In this document: piece by piece, positions 28,411 through 45,537 of the stretch
Position numbering within the stretch: the first letter of the stretch is position 1
Layout of the letters: each line of letters begins with the position of its first letter
Source: Agelas oroides
Lineage: Eukaryota; Porifera; Demospongiae; Agelasida; Agelasidae
Assembly: GCA_949130485.1 (NCBI GenBank)
Contig: OX422204.1
Span: 186,001 to 250,000, forward strand
Length of the DNA stretch: 64,000 bases
Direction of reading: 5' to 3'
Made by a program: the position numbers and the translations under genes
The notes under the pieces: model-generated
The model's database searches: none
Told to the model about the DNA's origin: nothing
What the model saw: only the letters and a program-made list of their open reading frames with translations

Positions 28411-30584
28411 TCTACTTGAGCTTGTGATAGTTCCTTCTGCTTTTTTTTGGCTTCCTGCAAGGCAGACTGGAGATCAGACTTCTTCCTCCGTAGCTTCTCT
28501 TTTAATCGTTCAATCTTTTTCCTTTTCTTGTTGATCTTCTCTTCAATCATCACAATATGAGCTGCATCTCTCTTACTGTGCGCTGCATCTTTCTCTTTCA
28601 TTTCAGACAGCAGTTGGTACTCTCTTTCCTTTGACTGCAGTTTAATTGTGAGAATCTTCTTCTCTTGAACAAGCTTCCGTGCTTTCTCACAAAGCTCTTC
28701 AATCTGACTCAAAACCTGGTTAGATTTCTCATTCACTGCTGATTTTGATTCTTGTAAGTGTTTCAAACGTTTCTCTGCATCTGCCACATTTCTACGATCT
28801 TGTTCAAGAGTCTTTGCTCGTTTCTGAACTTCATTATGTAGTTTGGATCCAGCTACCTTTGGATTAAAAGAGACTATTGTGAACAATGTTACACAATTGC
28901 TCACCATATAATACAATATATGACTACCTCCTCTTGTAGGGAAGTGTTTGCCAGATGCTCCAAAGTTTCATCATCTGGTGGCTGGGTAAGGAAACTCCTG
29001 AATGGGGTACAAGAAAACAACTAAATTTAATCTTAAAACTTTGATACAAATTATATGTATACTACCGATATTCAACAAACCATTCTTTTGTGCTAGCTCA
29101 GAAGCCAGACGTCTCATCCCTATCCCTACCAATGCCTGGACCACAGCAGACCATGTGGGGGTCACTTTCTTCTGCCACTCTTCAAGCATCTCAAGACGAC
29201 GCCTCTGGAGAGTTGGATAGTTTGCTTCGATGGTTTTCAGTTCTTCCATTTTGAGTCCCAGGTTGAGGCCAAAGGGTATCCAGTCAATGACCTTGTGTAG
29301 CTCATTTGCAAGGTCACGTACCTCAGGGCCTTGAGGGACTGGAGACACAAAATGCAATGTTAAAAACAATTCAGGCAATTCAGGAACAGATTTAGGCTTG
29401 CTTAATATGGTAAATATGCTTACCAACAGTGAGCCTGGCACACTGTGAAGTGTTGCTCCCAGCACAGTTGGAGACCACACACTGATAATAGCCTGCATTA
29501 CACGCCTGGACATCCATCAATTGAAATGCGTTTCCCTCACCAGAGAGATTCCTCCACTCATCCTGCTCACCCACTTTCCCAAATTGCTTCCACTGCCACT
29601 GGTAGTTCAGTGGCAGTGTTCCAGTGGCTTCTACTGAGAATGCAACTGCCTTGCCTGGAGGAGCGTCTTTCAGGCTCAATGGCTGGGAGGTAATGTTGGG
29701 AACCTTGGCTGCATGAGTGGATGAGATTAATTTTTACATCTGCATAGATCAGGTATAAAGACATACTGAAGATTGCATCGTGGTTAGTACTACACAAAAG
29801 GTCATGTGAAAAATTCATGGTGATCAAAATGTATTGATAGTCAAACAGGTAATGGTTATACGCAATGAATTAAGTTAAAGATGTAAAAGCATTCTACCAG
29901 GAAAGACTTCGGATGCCTGACTTGATGGTGACTTGATTACCTCATGGTATACAGTCAGAGATCCTGGGACTCAAAGTCTACAATGCAAACATGTGTAGCT
30001 AGCTACATGTACATACCTTCCTCCGAGTACAGGGCTCCAAATTCAAACAGCTTGCTGTCTTTCCAGCAGGTCACCAAGTCAAAGCAGTTCTCTGCCGTCA
30101 CAAGATGGCACTCTGCTCCCTTTGTCTTTTGACGACTGGGAGAAACGAGAAACAATTCTGGTTGGACTTCAACAGTTAGTTGTTGCACTGATTCCGTTTT
30201 CAGATTATTTGAAAACAAGGATTTGAGCTTTGGCTCCAGGGCAGATTTCACCTCTTCAATCGCTAGGATGAAGCTCTTCAAACACGACTCAGAAGTAAAG
30301 ACAACGTGAAAGAGTGGGGACTGCTCATAGTAGAATGTATCAACATGATAGACCCCATATTGAACCAAGATAGGCGAAACAGTTTTTGAGATCGACGAAA
30401 GCTTTGTGCTGATGGTGCTACCAGAATGGCAGAAGTTCAGAACTGGGCCCTTGTACTTGCCTTCCTTGACGGACCTGATCTCCGTATTCTCTCCATTCAC
30501 CAGCACTCTTGTCCTCAACAGAAAGAAGTCGTTATGGTAGCTGGTGTGGATCTCAAAGTTCGGATCTATTTCCAGTGTGGCCAT
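23577..30584 (-). CDS. Unknown domain, Ig, death domain, coiled coil, Ig x3 and MAGI-like PDZ x2 scaffold protein (5' 15 exons)
   Basis: Exons on the minus strand: 30584-30017 (about 189 aa, N-terminal domain I do not recognise), 29708-29424 (Ig), 29338-29066 (death domain), 28997-28928, 28856-28269 (coiled coil, 196 aa), 28196-27866 (coiled coil). Then 27766-27476, 27389-27096 and 27004-26699 (one Ig each), 26624-26545 (26-residue Ig remnant), 26260-26072 and 25830-25638 (PDZ), 24577-24419 and 24074-23907 (PDZ), 23640-23577 (linker). Ig exons show QW and the YxC motif (GSYRCVVSNCAG). The death domain shows WIPFGLNLGLKMEEL and RRLEMLEEWQKK. PDZ loops are SGFGFRITGG and TSFGFVLQSN. Phases agree throughout except between 29066 and 28997. 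With the terminal PDZ exons, about 1400 aa. It could be a membrane-free adaptor, since no signal peptide or transmembrane segment is seen. Whether one transcript covers all parts is inferred. Confidence 0.72.
25081..25373 (+). repeat. Minisatellite of about 49 bp inside duplication copy 2
   Basis: The same six-unit array as at 19908-20200, with the same inserted bases in the last unit. The array therefore predates the 5.17-kb duplication. Confidence 0.9.
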
Positions 30585-30972
30585 TCGAGAAGAGACGAAC
30601 CTTAGCCTGACTAGTCTCGCACGGCCGCTGCACACTTGCCCCACCCTTTACATCGTCACGTTCCCAGACCAGACATGGTTGGGAACGAGGTTCTGGCCCG
30701 AAAAACGATACAGTTGGTTTGAGCGGCCAAGTGAGTCTGTTTTTCCCCTTATGTTCCTTGGTAAGTTCTTAGTTCAATCGCGAGCAGCTAATATTAAACT
30801 TGCTCTCATTGTTCCAAGAAAGGGGAAGGGAGGAATGGGGGAAAGGAGCAAGAAGGAGAAGAGGGCGTTTTGTTGGTTGAGGCAGTTTGTTGTTCTAAGC
30901 TAGGGGCTAAATAGGACTGATGAACAATGTTCTGTTAAATCTCCCACAGAACCATAACTTGGAGGCCCACCC
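30585..30972. promoter_or_regulatory. Shared 5' region of the death-domain gene and FAIM
   Basis: There are 388 bp between the divergent ATGs. A pyrimidine-AG (TCTCCCACAG) at 30946-30955 before the FAIM ATG may mark a 5'-UTR intron acceptor. Promoter function is inferred only from the arrangement. Confidence 0.4.
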
Positions 30973-32548
30973 ATGACATCCGCCACCACTACATTGCCTG
31001 GGGACGTGGCTGCAGTGTGGGAGGTCCACCAGTCTGATGGCATCCACACTATCAAGTTTGAGCACGGAACAACATCAGGAAAGAGAGTGATCGTAGTGGA
31101 CGGGGAGGAGGTGAGGATGTAAGAGGAGGAGAGGCTATAATTTGCTTGAGCCATCCATTAGTGCTAGAACTGCCAAACTGTTGATACCTTGTGTACGAAT
31201 GATGCTCAGTTTCGGACACAATAAGAAGGAGGGAAGAGGAGACGAAATGGGTATAAATCCAGAAATTGATGGTCTTTCTGTTATCCACGCATGGTATTGA
31301 CCCACATATGGAGGGTGGGGGGGAGGGGTCAGGCTTCAAATGTTTGTGCTGTTTCTGTCCACTAACTGTTATGCGCGGAACATAACACACATGCACACTT
31401 GTACACAACACACACGCACACACTTGCTTACAAACACACCTACACACAGGTGTGCCGTAAGAACTGGATGTTTCGATTGGTGGGAGTGGAAACTTTCAAA
31501 ATAGGGAAAAAGACAGCAGAAATTGCCATCACCTCCAAAGGTATCGCATTTGAGTATGCTCTGAGCATCGGAGGCAAGACGTTGAAGAAGTTCATTGAAG
31601 CACAAGCCAGGAACACAAGAACATGGCTCCTGGAAGTGAGCGGAGAGCAACACAGGGTCGTGCTAGGTGGGTAGGCAGGGTGTGGAAACGTTCTTAGCTC
31701 TAGAGTGGTGGGGGAATCAGAAGCGTGTGTAATGATCTATTTCTCTCTTTTCAGAAATTGATACAATGGACGTGTATGCTGATGGAGAAAAATTAGACAC
31801 TTTTGTGAGTGCACATAGTTACACTGTCTGCAGTCGACAAGCTTAGCTAGCTTTGATCTAGTCCCGCAGGCCAGATCCACTTCTGAAAAAAAAAAAGGGA
31901 AGGGTCTAGTGAACTGTGTATACAAGCCGTATCCTTTTATGCAGAAGTGGGTCTGGCTTGCAAGATTAGTTTCGCAAGCCACTTCTGCGAAAAAAAAAAA
32001 AGAGAGAGAAGGGTCTGGTGAACTGCATATACAAGCCATGTCCAACCAGAATGCAATTAGCTAGATGATGATTTCAAACTCTTGAAATACCTGTTGCGAA
32101 GTGAGCACAGTCACTCTCCGAGAAGTATAGTCAGTGATTTTACAGCTCCTGTAGTAGCAGAAAAGATGTCCTAGCTCCCTGTCGTCGTTTTCAGATCTTA
32201 GACCATTATTGCTACTCAATCGGTGATGTAATGTGTCATGTGACAAGATACTGTAACATGATTGGACCGCACCATCATGCAGAGGGACATGGCTTGTATA
32301 CGCAGTTCACCAGACCATTTCCTTTTTTGCGAGACTAGCTTTGATCCTGTTGTTACCTCTTCCCAACCTTACACTCCCCCCCCCCCATCCAGGGAGAGTT
32401 TACAGACGAGGGTACAGAGACCCACTTCACAGTGGGCTCCCACTCGGCCTTCATCCGAGCCGTCAGCTCGGGCAACAAGAGGAAGGGACTGGTCTACTCT
32501 CTTTTGATCACTGATAAAGTCTTGGAGCCAGTACAGACTGGACAATAG
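30973..32548 (+). CDS. FAIM: Fas apoptotic inhibitory molecule 1 (4 exons)
   Basis: Exons 30973-31110, 31450-31666, 31755-31804 and 32393-32548 total 561 nt in phase, 186 aa against 179 for the human short form. FAIM is a soluble beta-sandwich protein that protects cells from death-receptor signalling and protein aggregation in vertebrates. Conserved blocks are WEVHQSDGIHTIKFEHGTTS near the N-terminus, WMFRLVG, NTRTWLLEVSGEQHRVVL, MDVYADGEKL and DEGTETHFTVGSHSAFIRAV near the C-terminus. The start was chosen because it fits the family N-terminus. Intron 3 (31805-32392) carries small dispersed repeats around AAGCCACTTCTG and poly-A runs. It lies head to head with a death-domain gene. Confidence 0.95.
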
Positions 32549-33345
32549 CCTCACACACACACACATGGCAACCCGCTCACTTGTAATAAGTCATATATAG
32601 TCATGTGACTGGTTATTATTATTATATGACACACACCAATGAACAGGCGCAGTAAGGTGAAGTATATTAGAAGAGCACAATTGAGGTGGTAGAACTGCTA
32701 TACATCCTAGTTGAGTCTGACCCAGACACTTTGGCCTTAGCAGTACGTTGCAAAACTCCATTTTATCACTTCCTGCTTGAGAACTGCTACCTTACCACCT
32801 TACCGAGTGATACTAACTAGTTCCCTGACTCCTCTGTGACACTTGTTTTATCCTTGTACTCAGACTTTCCGCCTTGATACTCTATGATGTGTGTCTTGGA
32901 ACCAGTGCAGACTGGACAGTAGCTTCACACACACAGGCACAGGCAACCCGCTCACTTGTAATAAGTCATAGTCATGTGACTGCTTATTATATGACACACA
33001 CCAATGAACAGGTACAGTAATACATTGGAAGAGTACAATTGAGGTGGTAGAACTGATATATATCCTATAGTTGAGTCAGACACTTTGGCCTTAGCAGTTG
33101 CAAAGCTCCATTTTATCACTTCCTTGTTTGAGAACAGCTGCCTTACAGAACGATACTAACTTGTTCTTAGACTCTATGGCAGTTGTTTTATATATACTTG
33201 TACTTTCTGGGTTCCGTCCAAAGCAATACTATAATATTATGACGTGTCTTGGAACCAGTGCAGACTGGACAGTAGCTTCACACACACACACACACAGGCA
33301 CAGGCAACCCGCTCACTTGTAATAAGCCTTGGATGCTCTTGAGCA
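32519..33345 (+). repeat. Two further partial copies of the FAIM 3' end and 3' flank
   Basis: The stretch from GTCTTGGAACCAGTGCAGAC through CAACCCGCTCACTTGTAATA to ATGACACACACCAATGAACA occurs at about 32519-32890, 32895-33240 and, shortened, 33246-33330. Each unit is 350-375 bp and diverged by small indels. Only the first carries the true FAIM stop codon in context. Confidence 0.8.
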
Positions 33346-33426
33346 AATCTTCTTGGGCCTATCTGCATGCTGTGATCACTGCTAGCACTCGGACATGTCA
33401 AAACATTAATAAAGAAATAATACACA

Positions 33427-36400
33427 CTATTTGCCAATATTGAACTTGAACCTTGGTGGTTTACGTATAGGTAGCTGAGCTAGCCCTGTCTGTTCATCCT
33501 CCTCATCCGACTCGTCACCAAACGCTCGCGACATTGTCAGTTCTCTTTGTCTGCTCATGAGAGGCGGAGGGTTCTTCCCCGCTGTTTTACCATGTGAGGG
33601 AGTTGGTTGCTTCTTGTGGAACCCAAAAGAAAACTTTTGATCTGAGCTGCCATCTTGAGTGCCTAGTTCAGAGAATCCAGTCTCTGGCTTTTCCTCATGA
33701 CTGCCATGCCCACTACTGCCACGCCCACTACTGCCACCCCCACCAGTGCCAACCACATGTTTCTTCTTGATCTCTTCTGCAACTTGAGAAGCAGAATGGG
33801 GTAGCATTTCAAATCTTGTTGCTGACTGCACATCACCAGTGTCTCCACTCAAACTTGAAGAAAGTCCCTTTGAGGACATTCTTTTGTTCCCATCGTTCAC
33901 GGTTACCAAGGTCCCGGCTGACTGAAACTTGAGACCAAATTTGGCAATTTTGGCCTTTTTCTCTGCAATCTTGGCATTGGATTCCGCACTCTCCTGTGAC
34001 CTTTTGACCCCAGAGGATTGGGCAGTGGAGGGTGTGGTGCTGTAGTGGAACTGTGCTATCGTTTGATTGGTTGAACTTTGACCAATCGGCTTGAAGGCTG
34101 GAGCAAATCCTCCCTGAGCTTTGAAGTGCCTGAGTAATAAAATAAGGTGTCATACAACTAGAGAAGGCTTCAACATGAGGTGGTTTCATCGGAAGCTTCT
34201 GGTCTGCTACATGTACATGTAGGTACATTTGGGATAGGGGAACAAACTTAAAGAAACCTAACAAGCTGCCAAAAGTGAAGTGCTAGTTTGCTGACCATGA
34301 TGCATACATACCCCTTTGTGTAAAACCGACTTGAACACCTGGCTTGACTTTTGGTGCAAACATCTTGAAAAGATTACCAGGACAATGTTAAACGATAGCC
34401 TCGTTCCCAGGCCTCCCCCGTTTTTGTTCTTCGGTTTGCGTTCAGTATAATATACGGAATTACACTGAACACAAACCGAAGAACAAAAAACGGGGGAGGC
34501 CTGGGGACGAGGCTAGTTAAACGATACATGCATGGAACAAAACCACACCCCATCGTGTGTAGCTCAAAACGCGCACTGGAGGAGATTTGATCAATATTGT
34601 GTGTCATGCTTTGAAATGACTGAGTAAGCTAGATTAACGAGATGACTGACCTTCGTGCTGTCATCTGTGCCCTCTCCATGGCAACGATCTGAGCTGCCAT
34701 TATCTTGTCCTTCTCCTCCTGGAGATTTCTGTGACCCCCTGGTGTGTGAGGGTGTGAAGGTGTGAGGATGTGAGGGGATAAGTGTGTGATGTGAGGTGTG
34801 AGGGGTGGTGTGGAATATGTGATGGCGTGAGGGTGCATGGTAGAAGCAGATGTGTGTGTGTGATGCACAAGGAGTGTGAAAGTTTGCCTGAGGCTACAAG
34901 TGTAACATGCACAGCTATTTTGTGTGCACATAGAACACCACTCTCCTACTGATGTGTTGAGTGACAACCTACCAAACTTCCGACCAATTTCATACTCTCT
35001 GAGATCCTTCAGCCTCTGAAACAGAACAAATTAACCTTCATTGTCAACTATGGTATACTGAGATATACAGACTGTAAACTATGGTATACTAAGATATACA
35101 GACTGTAAACTATGGTATACTGAGATATACAGACTATAAACTATGGTATACTGAGGTACCTGTCGGTGATGGTGGTCGTAAGAGTTGAGGTGGTTATCAT
35201 ACTCGGAATATTTTGTATACTGTTTGTCACAGAGGTCGCAGTAGAAGGACTTGCGCATTTCAGCAATCGTTTCAGCCATCTTGCGATCCTTCTCAGCTTG
35301 TGCCTGTGGGTGTGGTTTATGAGTGTGTGTGTGAGTGTGAAGTGAGGGTGGTGACCTCTGCTCACCTTGTACTGCTCCACAAGGCCTGGGGTGATGTCTT
35401 TCTCTATTTCCATCTGACGACGTTTCTCTGTTGCATCTTGAGCCAGTTCCAGCTGTGTGTGAGGTGAGGTGGGGGGGAGGGTGTTAGGGAGAGGGATGTG
35501 TGTGAGGGGGAGGATGTGTGAGGGAGAGGAGGTTGAGGGGAGGGTGAGGAGGGATGCACAAGGTGTGGGAGGGTGGGAGAGGTAGGGACATACCTCCATG
35601 GTCCATCTTCCAAGGCCGAGGTGGTCATCTTTCAGTTCAAATGGAACCGGCTCCACACGACCTAGACACGTGGCCGGGAGAGAGGAAACATGTCTCGTGG
35701 GAAGTCTCTCATAAATGTAGTTTGGAAAATAAGGATCTTTCTTATCTTATATTCTTTGTCTTTCCTTGTCTTCCTCTTTCCCACCCTTCTCCATCTTCTT
35801 TTTACTCCCTTTCCTCCCTTACTCCCTCCCCTTACTCTCTCCCCTTCTTCCTTCCACCCTTCAGCTATCTTCCCCTTCCTCCCCTTTCTCCCTTCCTTCT
35901 CTCCTCCATATATACAATCAGGCCATAGCTAATATCAGGCTAGGTTTCAAGCATCTCTGCAAAAGAGAGAGGGAAGAAGAGGGAAGGAGAACGAGGAGAG
36001 GATACCCGCTGATGTCCATACAAACCTTGCTGGTACTTTCCCAGCCCGGTGCCACTCTTCCATCCCATCTTCTGGATGAGCTTGAAGCCGCGGTTGTCCT
36101 ACGAGAGGATTGGAGGGGGGGAGCACAGGAGTACGCCTGCACAGCAACATGCAGACCGAGACACATTCACTGTGCAACTGATCTTGTAACTAGTCACATA
36201 GTCTCCCACCCAATATACCAGTACCACATCACTTTCTCCCTCCCGAGGTTTTGATCACATGTATACATCAACGGCCAGGCTGCAGAACAGGCCAGGCAAA
36301 CTAGATTCATTGTTTCACATCAGCCACTTACTCGATTTACATGCGGGCGGGTGGTCATTATTCATAAGTAGCAAATACTATATACACGCGGCAAATCTAT

Positions 36401-36916
36401 GGCACTACGGCCATTAAAAGTGGGCGTGTCATATTGCTTGGAAGCCGATCATGACAGTTGAGGCAGCAGGTCTCAGAGAAAGCGGGCACTGATGCGAAAC
36501 AATAAATCTAGTTTGCCTGGCCTAATGAGTTTATACCCACCTCCTGAAGGGGCGTGTCTAGTGAAGTGGTCTCCTCCGCCTCCACTCCCTCCACATACTC
36601 ATCATACCCAGCCACATCTGAACTCTGCAAAACACATCACTCCCAATTACACACACATTACTCGTGCACTCGTACGTAGAGCAAGGGACTAGCCTGGTAC
36701 CCGGCGCGGACCGGGGACAAGGCTAAAGCAAGGGACCTGCTCTTGCCCTACTCCAATTGACGCCCACCATTAGGCCTGCTTTTAAGGACCCCGACCCTTT
36801 CCTCACTACTATATTTTAATGTTAGACCACCTTATGTTTCAACCTACATTGTAGTTTCTTTTTTCTCCAAACCGCGAGAAGGCAAATCGATCGGCTCCAG
36901 CTCCAGCTCCAGCCAT
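33427..36916 (-). CDS. GPATCH8: G-patch and C2H2 zinc-finger protein, GPATCH8-like (9 exons)
   Basis: Exons 36916-36848, 36624-36541, 36098-36026, 35661-35594, 35452-35366, 35303-35160, 35015-34973, 34738-34651 and 34129-33427 sum to 1359 nt in phase, 452 aa. The N-terminus reads DRFAFSRFGEKRNYN. The G-patch lies near residues 52-80 (GFKLIQKMGWKSGTGLGKYQ). A helical charged linker follows, then a C2H2 finger near 140-170 (FYCDLCDKQYTKYSEYDNHL, then SYDHHHRQ). G-patches bind DEAH helicases, so a nuclear splicing or RNA-processing role is likely by family. The long last exon is low-complexity with an RPIRKPPRFKF-like basic end. It is much shorter than vertebrate GPATCH8, which has a long RS-rich tail. 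The ZNF804 family shares the finger but not the G-patch. Confidence 0.85.
34393..34516. repeat. Fold-back element in a GPATCH8-like intron
   Basis: AGCCTCGTTCCCAGGCCTCC and the following CCGTTTTTGTTCTTCGGTTT are mirrored by the reverse complement ending GGAGGCCTGGGGACGAGGCT. This gives arms of about 55 bp with a tiny loop. The same arms flank 53093-53502. Confidence 0.85.
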
Positions 36917-36999
36917 TTCTGTTCTAATTATCCGCAACACAGAGCTTGTAAACAGATTACGTCATTCCTAAAGCGATTGCTGCAGTGCAGTGCAGTGGA
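36917..36999. promoter_or_regulatory. 83-bp shared 5' region of GPATCH8-like and ERICH2 genes
   Basis: The start codons at 36916 (minus) and 37000 (plus) are only 83 bp apart. Repeated GCAGTGCAGTGCAGTGG sits beside the ERICH2 ATG. Transcription of both genes must start in this gap or inside the partner's 5' exon. The role is inferred from distance. Confidence 0.6.
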
Positions 37000-38865
37000 A
37001 TGGCTACACGACGCTCTCCCTCAGCACGCTCAGCGCGAGTGAGTTCACTTTTATAAGACTACTGCATTTCATAGTTTTCTGCAGGTATTGTAACCACCTG
37101 AATTTTTCGTTTCCAGTCAGTGGCTGGTGAGGGAGGGATCACAGTTCTGTCTCCAGAAGGCAAGTGGATGTTGTCATGGCAACACAGTTAGCTGGTTGAA
37201 TGCCAGTGGACACTACTAGTCTACTACACATTTCAACAGAACATACAGTTCAGTTGAATGCCAGTTCAGTGGGATTGTAACAGTCTTGTGTCCAACCGTT
37301 CACGCCTCGGTGAAGAAATGTCTAGTGGTTTTCCAAGCCACCTAGTCTTGCAAGCCAGCTAGATCCGTTCCGCAGGACCGATCACTTTCAGCATACTGAA
37401 AGTGATCGGCGTTGCGGAACTGAAAGGGCCTGGCTTGCGAGACTACAAGCCACCAGGCGTCCTTTGAGAGTAATTGTCAGAGAGGCATTCTGGATAGTGG
37501 TTACATCATCCACTGTTTTTTTTTTGTATTATGTGTCAGCAGGATCAACACAGTGCAGTGGAGTTGACCTCCCCTGTAGTAACCATGGCAACCCACAATT
37601 TTACCACGGCAACCCGATCACTGAGCAGAACATCATTATTGGTATGTCACACACACACACTGCCTCATTCCCAACCCTCTGGACACAGCTTGCTTTTACT
37701 GAAAGTGATGGGGGGGAGGGGCTGGGAATGTAAAACTGATCTCCATTATTAATTGTGCTCATTACTATTAGCCTTGTTTCCAGGCCTTAGTTTTTCTGTA
37801 CTAACTTGATTCGTTTTCTTTTCTTTTTTTCACCTGGATCAGGTGTTCCTCGCAAGAAGGGCTGCAACACTCCTCTCCTACCAGCAACAGCCGGTGACAG
37901 TAGAGTGACTTCCAGTGGAGTACCAGCAGCCGTGGTGGAGGGTGACTCTCAGAAGGGTGCTGGAGATGATGAAGATGTGAGGAATGAGACAGAGCAGAGA
38001 AATGGACTAGACGGTAAGGAGCTGTGGGGGTACATAGCTTGTGAGAAATGGCTAAAAGAGGAAAAGGCCACCATCCGACTCTGTTCAGACCTGGTGTGGT
38101 AAGCAAATGTTGCCTTTTCCCTGTGACCCCAGATCCTAGTAGCAATGATGATGATGAGGAGGAGGAAGAAGAGGAGGAGGATGAGGAGGAAGAAGAGGAG
38201 GAGGAAGAGGAGGAGAAGCAGAGAGTTCCTCGCACAGCTCAGGAGGTGCTTCATGCAGCTGGAGTAAACCTGGACTTAGACTCCGTCCCGTCTGGGGAGG
38301 GAGCGCCGCTAGAGCTGGTCTCACAGGTACAACTTACAACATATACAACACACACTTTTCATTTCCATGGTGACAGTGTCATTGTTTCCACAGTTCTTGA
38401 CATGTGTGATGGATGAGGAGTACGAAGCTGCGAAACTACTCTGTGAGAAAGGTTAGCAACCCTTGTCCTCCTCACCTTACACAGTTTATCGCTCCCTCTC
38501 TCTCTGTCCCCTTCTCACCTCCCTTCCCTCCACTCCCTTCCCTCCACTCCCTCCCTCTCCTCTCCCCCCACAGTCTTGGAGTATGAACCTGGCAATGCTA
38601 CTGTGCAAGAATTCTTACCAGTCATCCTGGAGAGGATGAAACTCGGTGAGGGAAGAGCATTCTTCCACCCATTACTATTCAAATTCATGCATAGCCTTAC
38701 ACACACACACACACGACAGATGATGAGCTCTCTACTGCATCGTCATCAAGAAGTGAAGATGAGGTTGGCAGTGAAGGAGAGGAGAAGGAACTCGAGGAAG
38801 AGGACGAAAGAACCATCAACATGCACACACACAGGAACTGTAACCATTCTACACACCCTTGTTAG
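37000..38865 (+). CDS. ERICH2: Glutamate-rich protein 2-like (8 exons)
   Basis: Exons 37000-37038, 37117-37159, 37543-37641, 37843-38013, 38133-38326, 38394-38451, 38574-38645 and 38720-38865 total 822 nt, 273 aa in continuous phase. A run of Glu/Asp near residues 122-145 gives the family its name. The recognisable core is APLELVSQFLTCVMDEEYEA, then AKLLCEKVLEYEPGN and EFLPVILERMKL, which fits the conserved helical segment of vertebrate ERICH2. A Ser/Glu-rich tail follows. Its molecular role is not well established. Exon 2 appears to use a GC donor (CAGAAG/GCAAGT). Phase is kept only if this site is used. Confidence 0.82.
37346..37443. repeat. Small fold-back element in ERICH2 intron 2
   Basis: AGTCTTGCAAGCCAGCTAGA with GATCACTTTCAGCAT is mirrored by CTGAAAGTGATC and GGCCTGGCTTGCGAGACT around a short loop. 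It makes an imperfect hairpin of about 98 bp with no coding content. Confidence 0.75.
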
Positions 38866-39190
38866 CAGGAGTGTGAACTTTATATACAAAGACCCCTATC
38901 CCAACTTATTTTCAATACTAGATGTGTGTGAAGTACACCCATTGGCAGTGCATGGCTATAGCTCTGTTTGTGTGTACCGTGCCCAGCTAGGCTTCGTACC
39001 ATTACACTTGCACATAATGATTATATTGAAAAGGTTTAGAGAAGGTGAGTGCGGTACAAGTCATGACACAAATTAAAATCATTTAATGAACTGTGCATAA
39101 TAATTTGATACGAAGGTACCAAACACGTATGTACAACAAGAGATGTAAAATAATTTATGATCTGTGACAATAGAAAAACAAAACATGGCA

Positions 39191-44930
<5,740 letters not shown>

Positions 44931-45237
44931 TATATCTATACAACAGGACAATACAGACTTGGCACAATGTCCAGTGTTTTGGCTAGCAGTTTCATGCAGT
45001 TTCATGCAGGCGACGCGGGAGACTAGCCAATCACGTAGCTCCACGCGAACGATTTTTTTTTTCAACATTCTTTCATCGAATAAATAGAAACACCTTGTTG
45101 GCAACTTTCAGGTTGAGGTTGCCATGCCATAATAGGAATTTGATGGGTTTTTTTACTTTTGCAGCCAGAATTTTGCAAGATTTGAAAAAGCTGTGGAGTT
45201 TATTTCCCGGCATTGCTACTCATTATGTTCTGTATGT

Positions 45238-45497
45238 TTAAGGTGGCACGGTACCCTGTATTTTCAAGGTCAACAAACCTGGAATCCAAGTTGATAGTCT
45301 TCTTTGCCTTGTTAAAATTTTAGCGCACAGTCCGTTTTGGGAGTCTCAAACCGTTCACGGTCCGTAAAATTGGGGATTTTCCCCATTTCCTGTCGGCATT
45401 GCCATCCAATAATCAGTTTATAATTAAGTTAGTTAAGATGTGGCCTGGCGGCACCCTTCATGTGGTGCTCGGAACTTTGAAGATAAGCTTAGATCGA

Positions 45498-45537
<40 letters not shown>

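Noticed and set aside
37949-38254. Leu/Ser-rich minus-strand frames
   Set aside because: They are the antisense of the acidic Glu-rich ERICH2 exon, which has splice and phase support.
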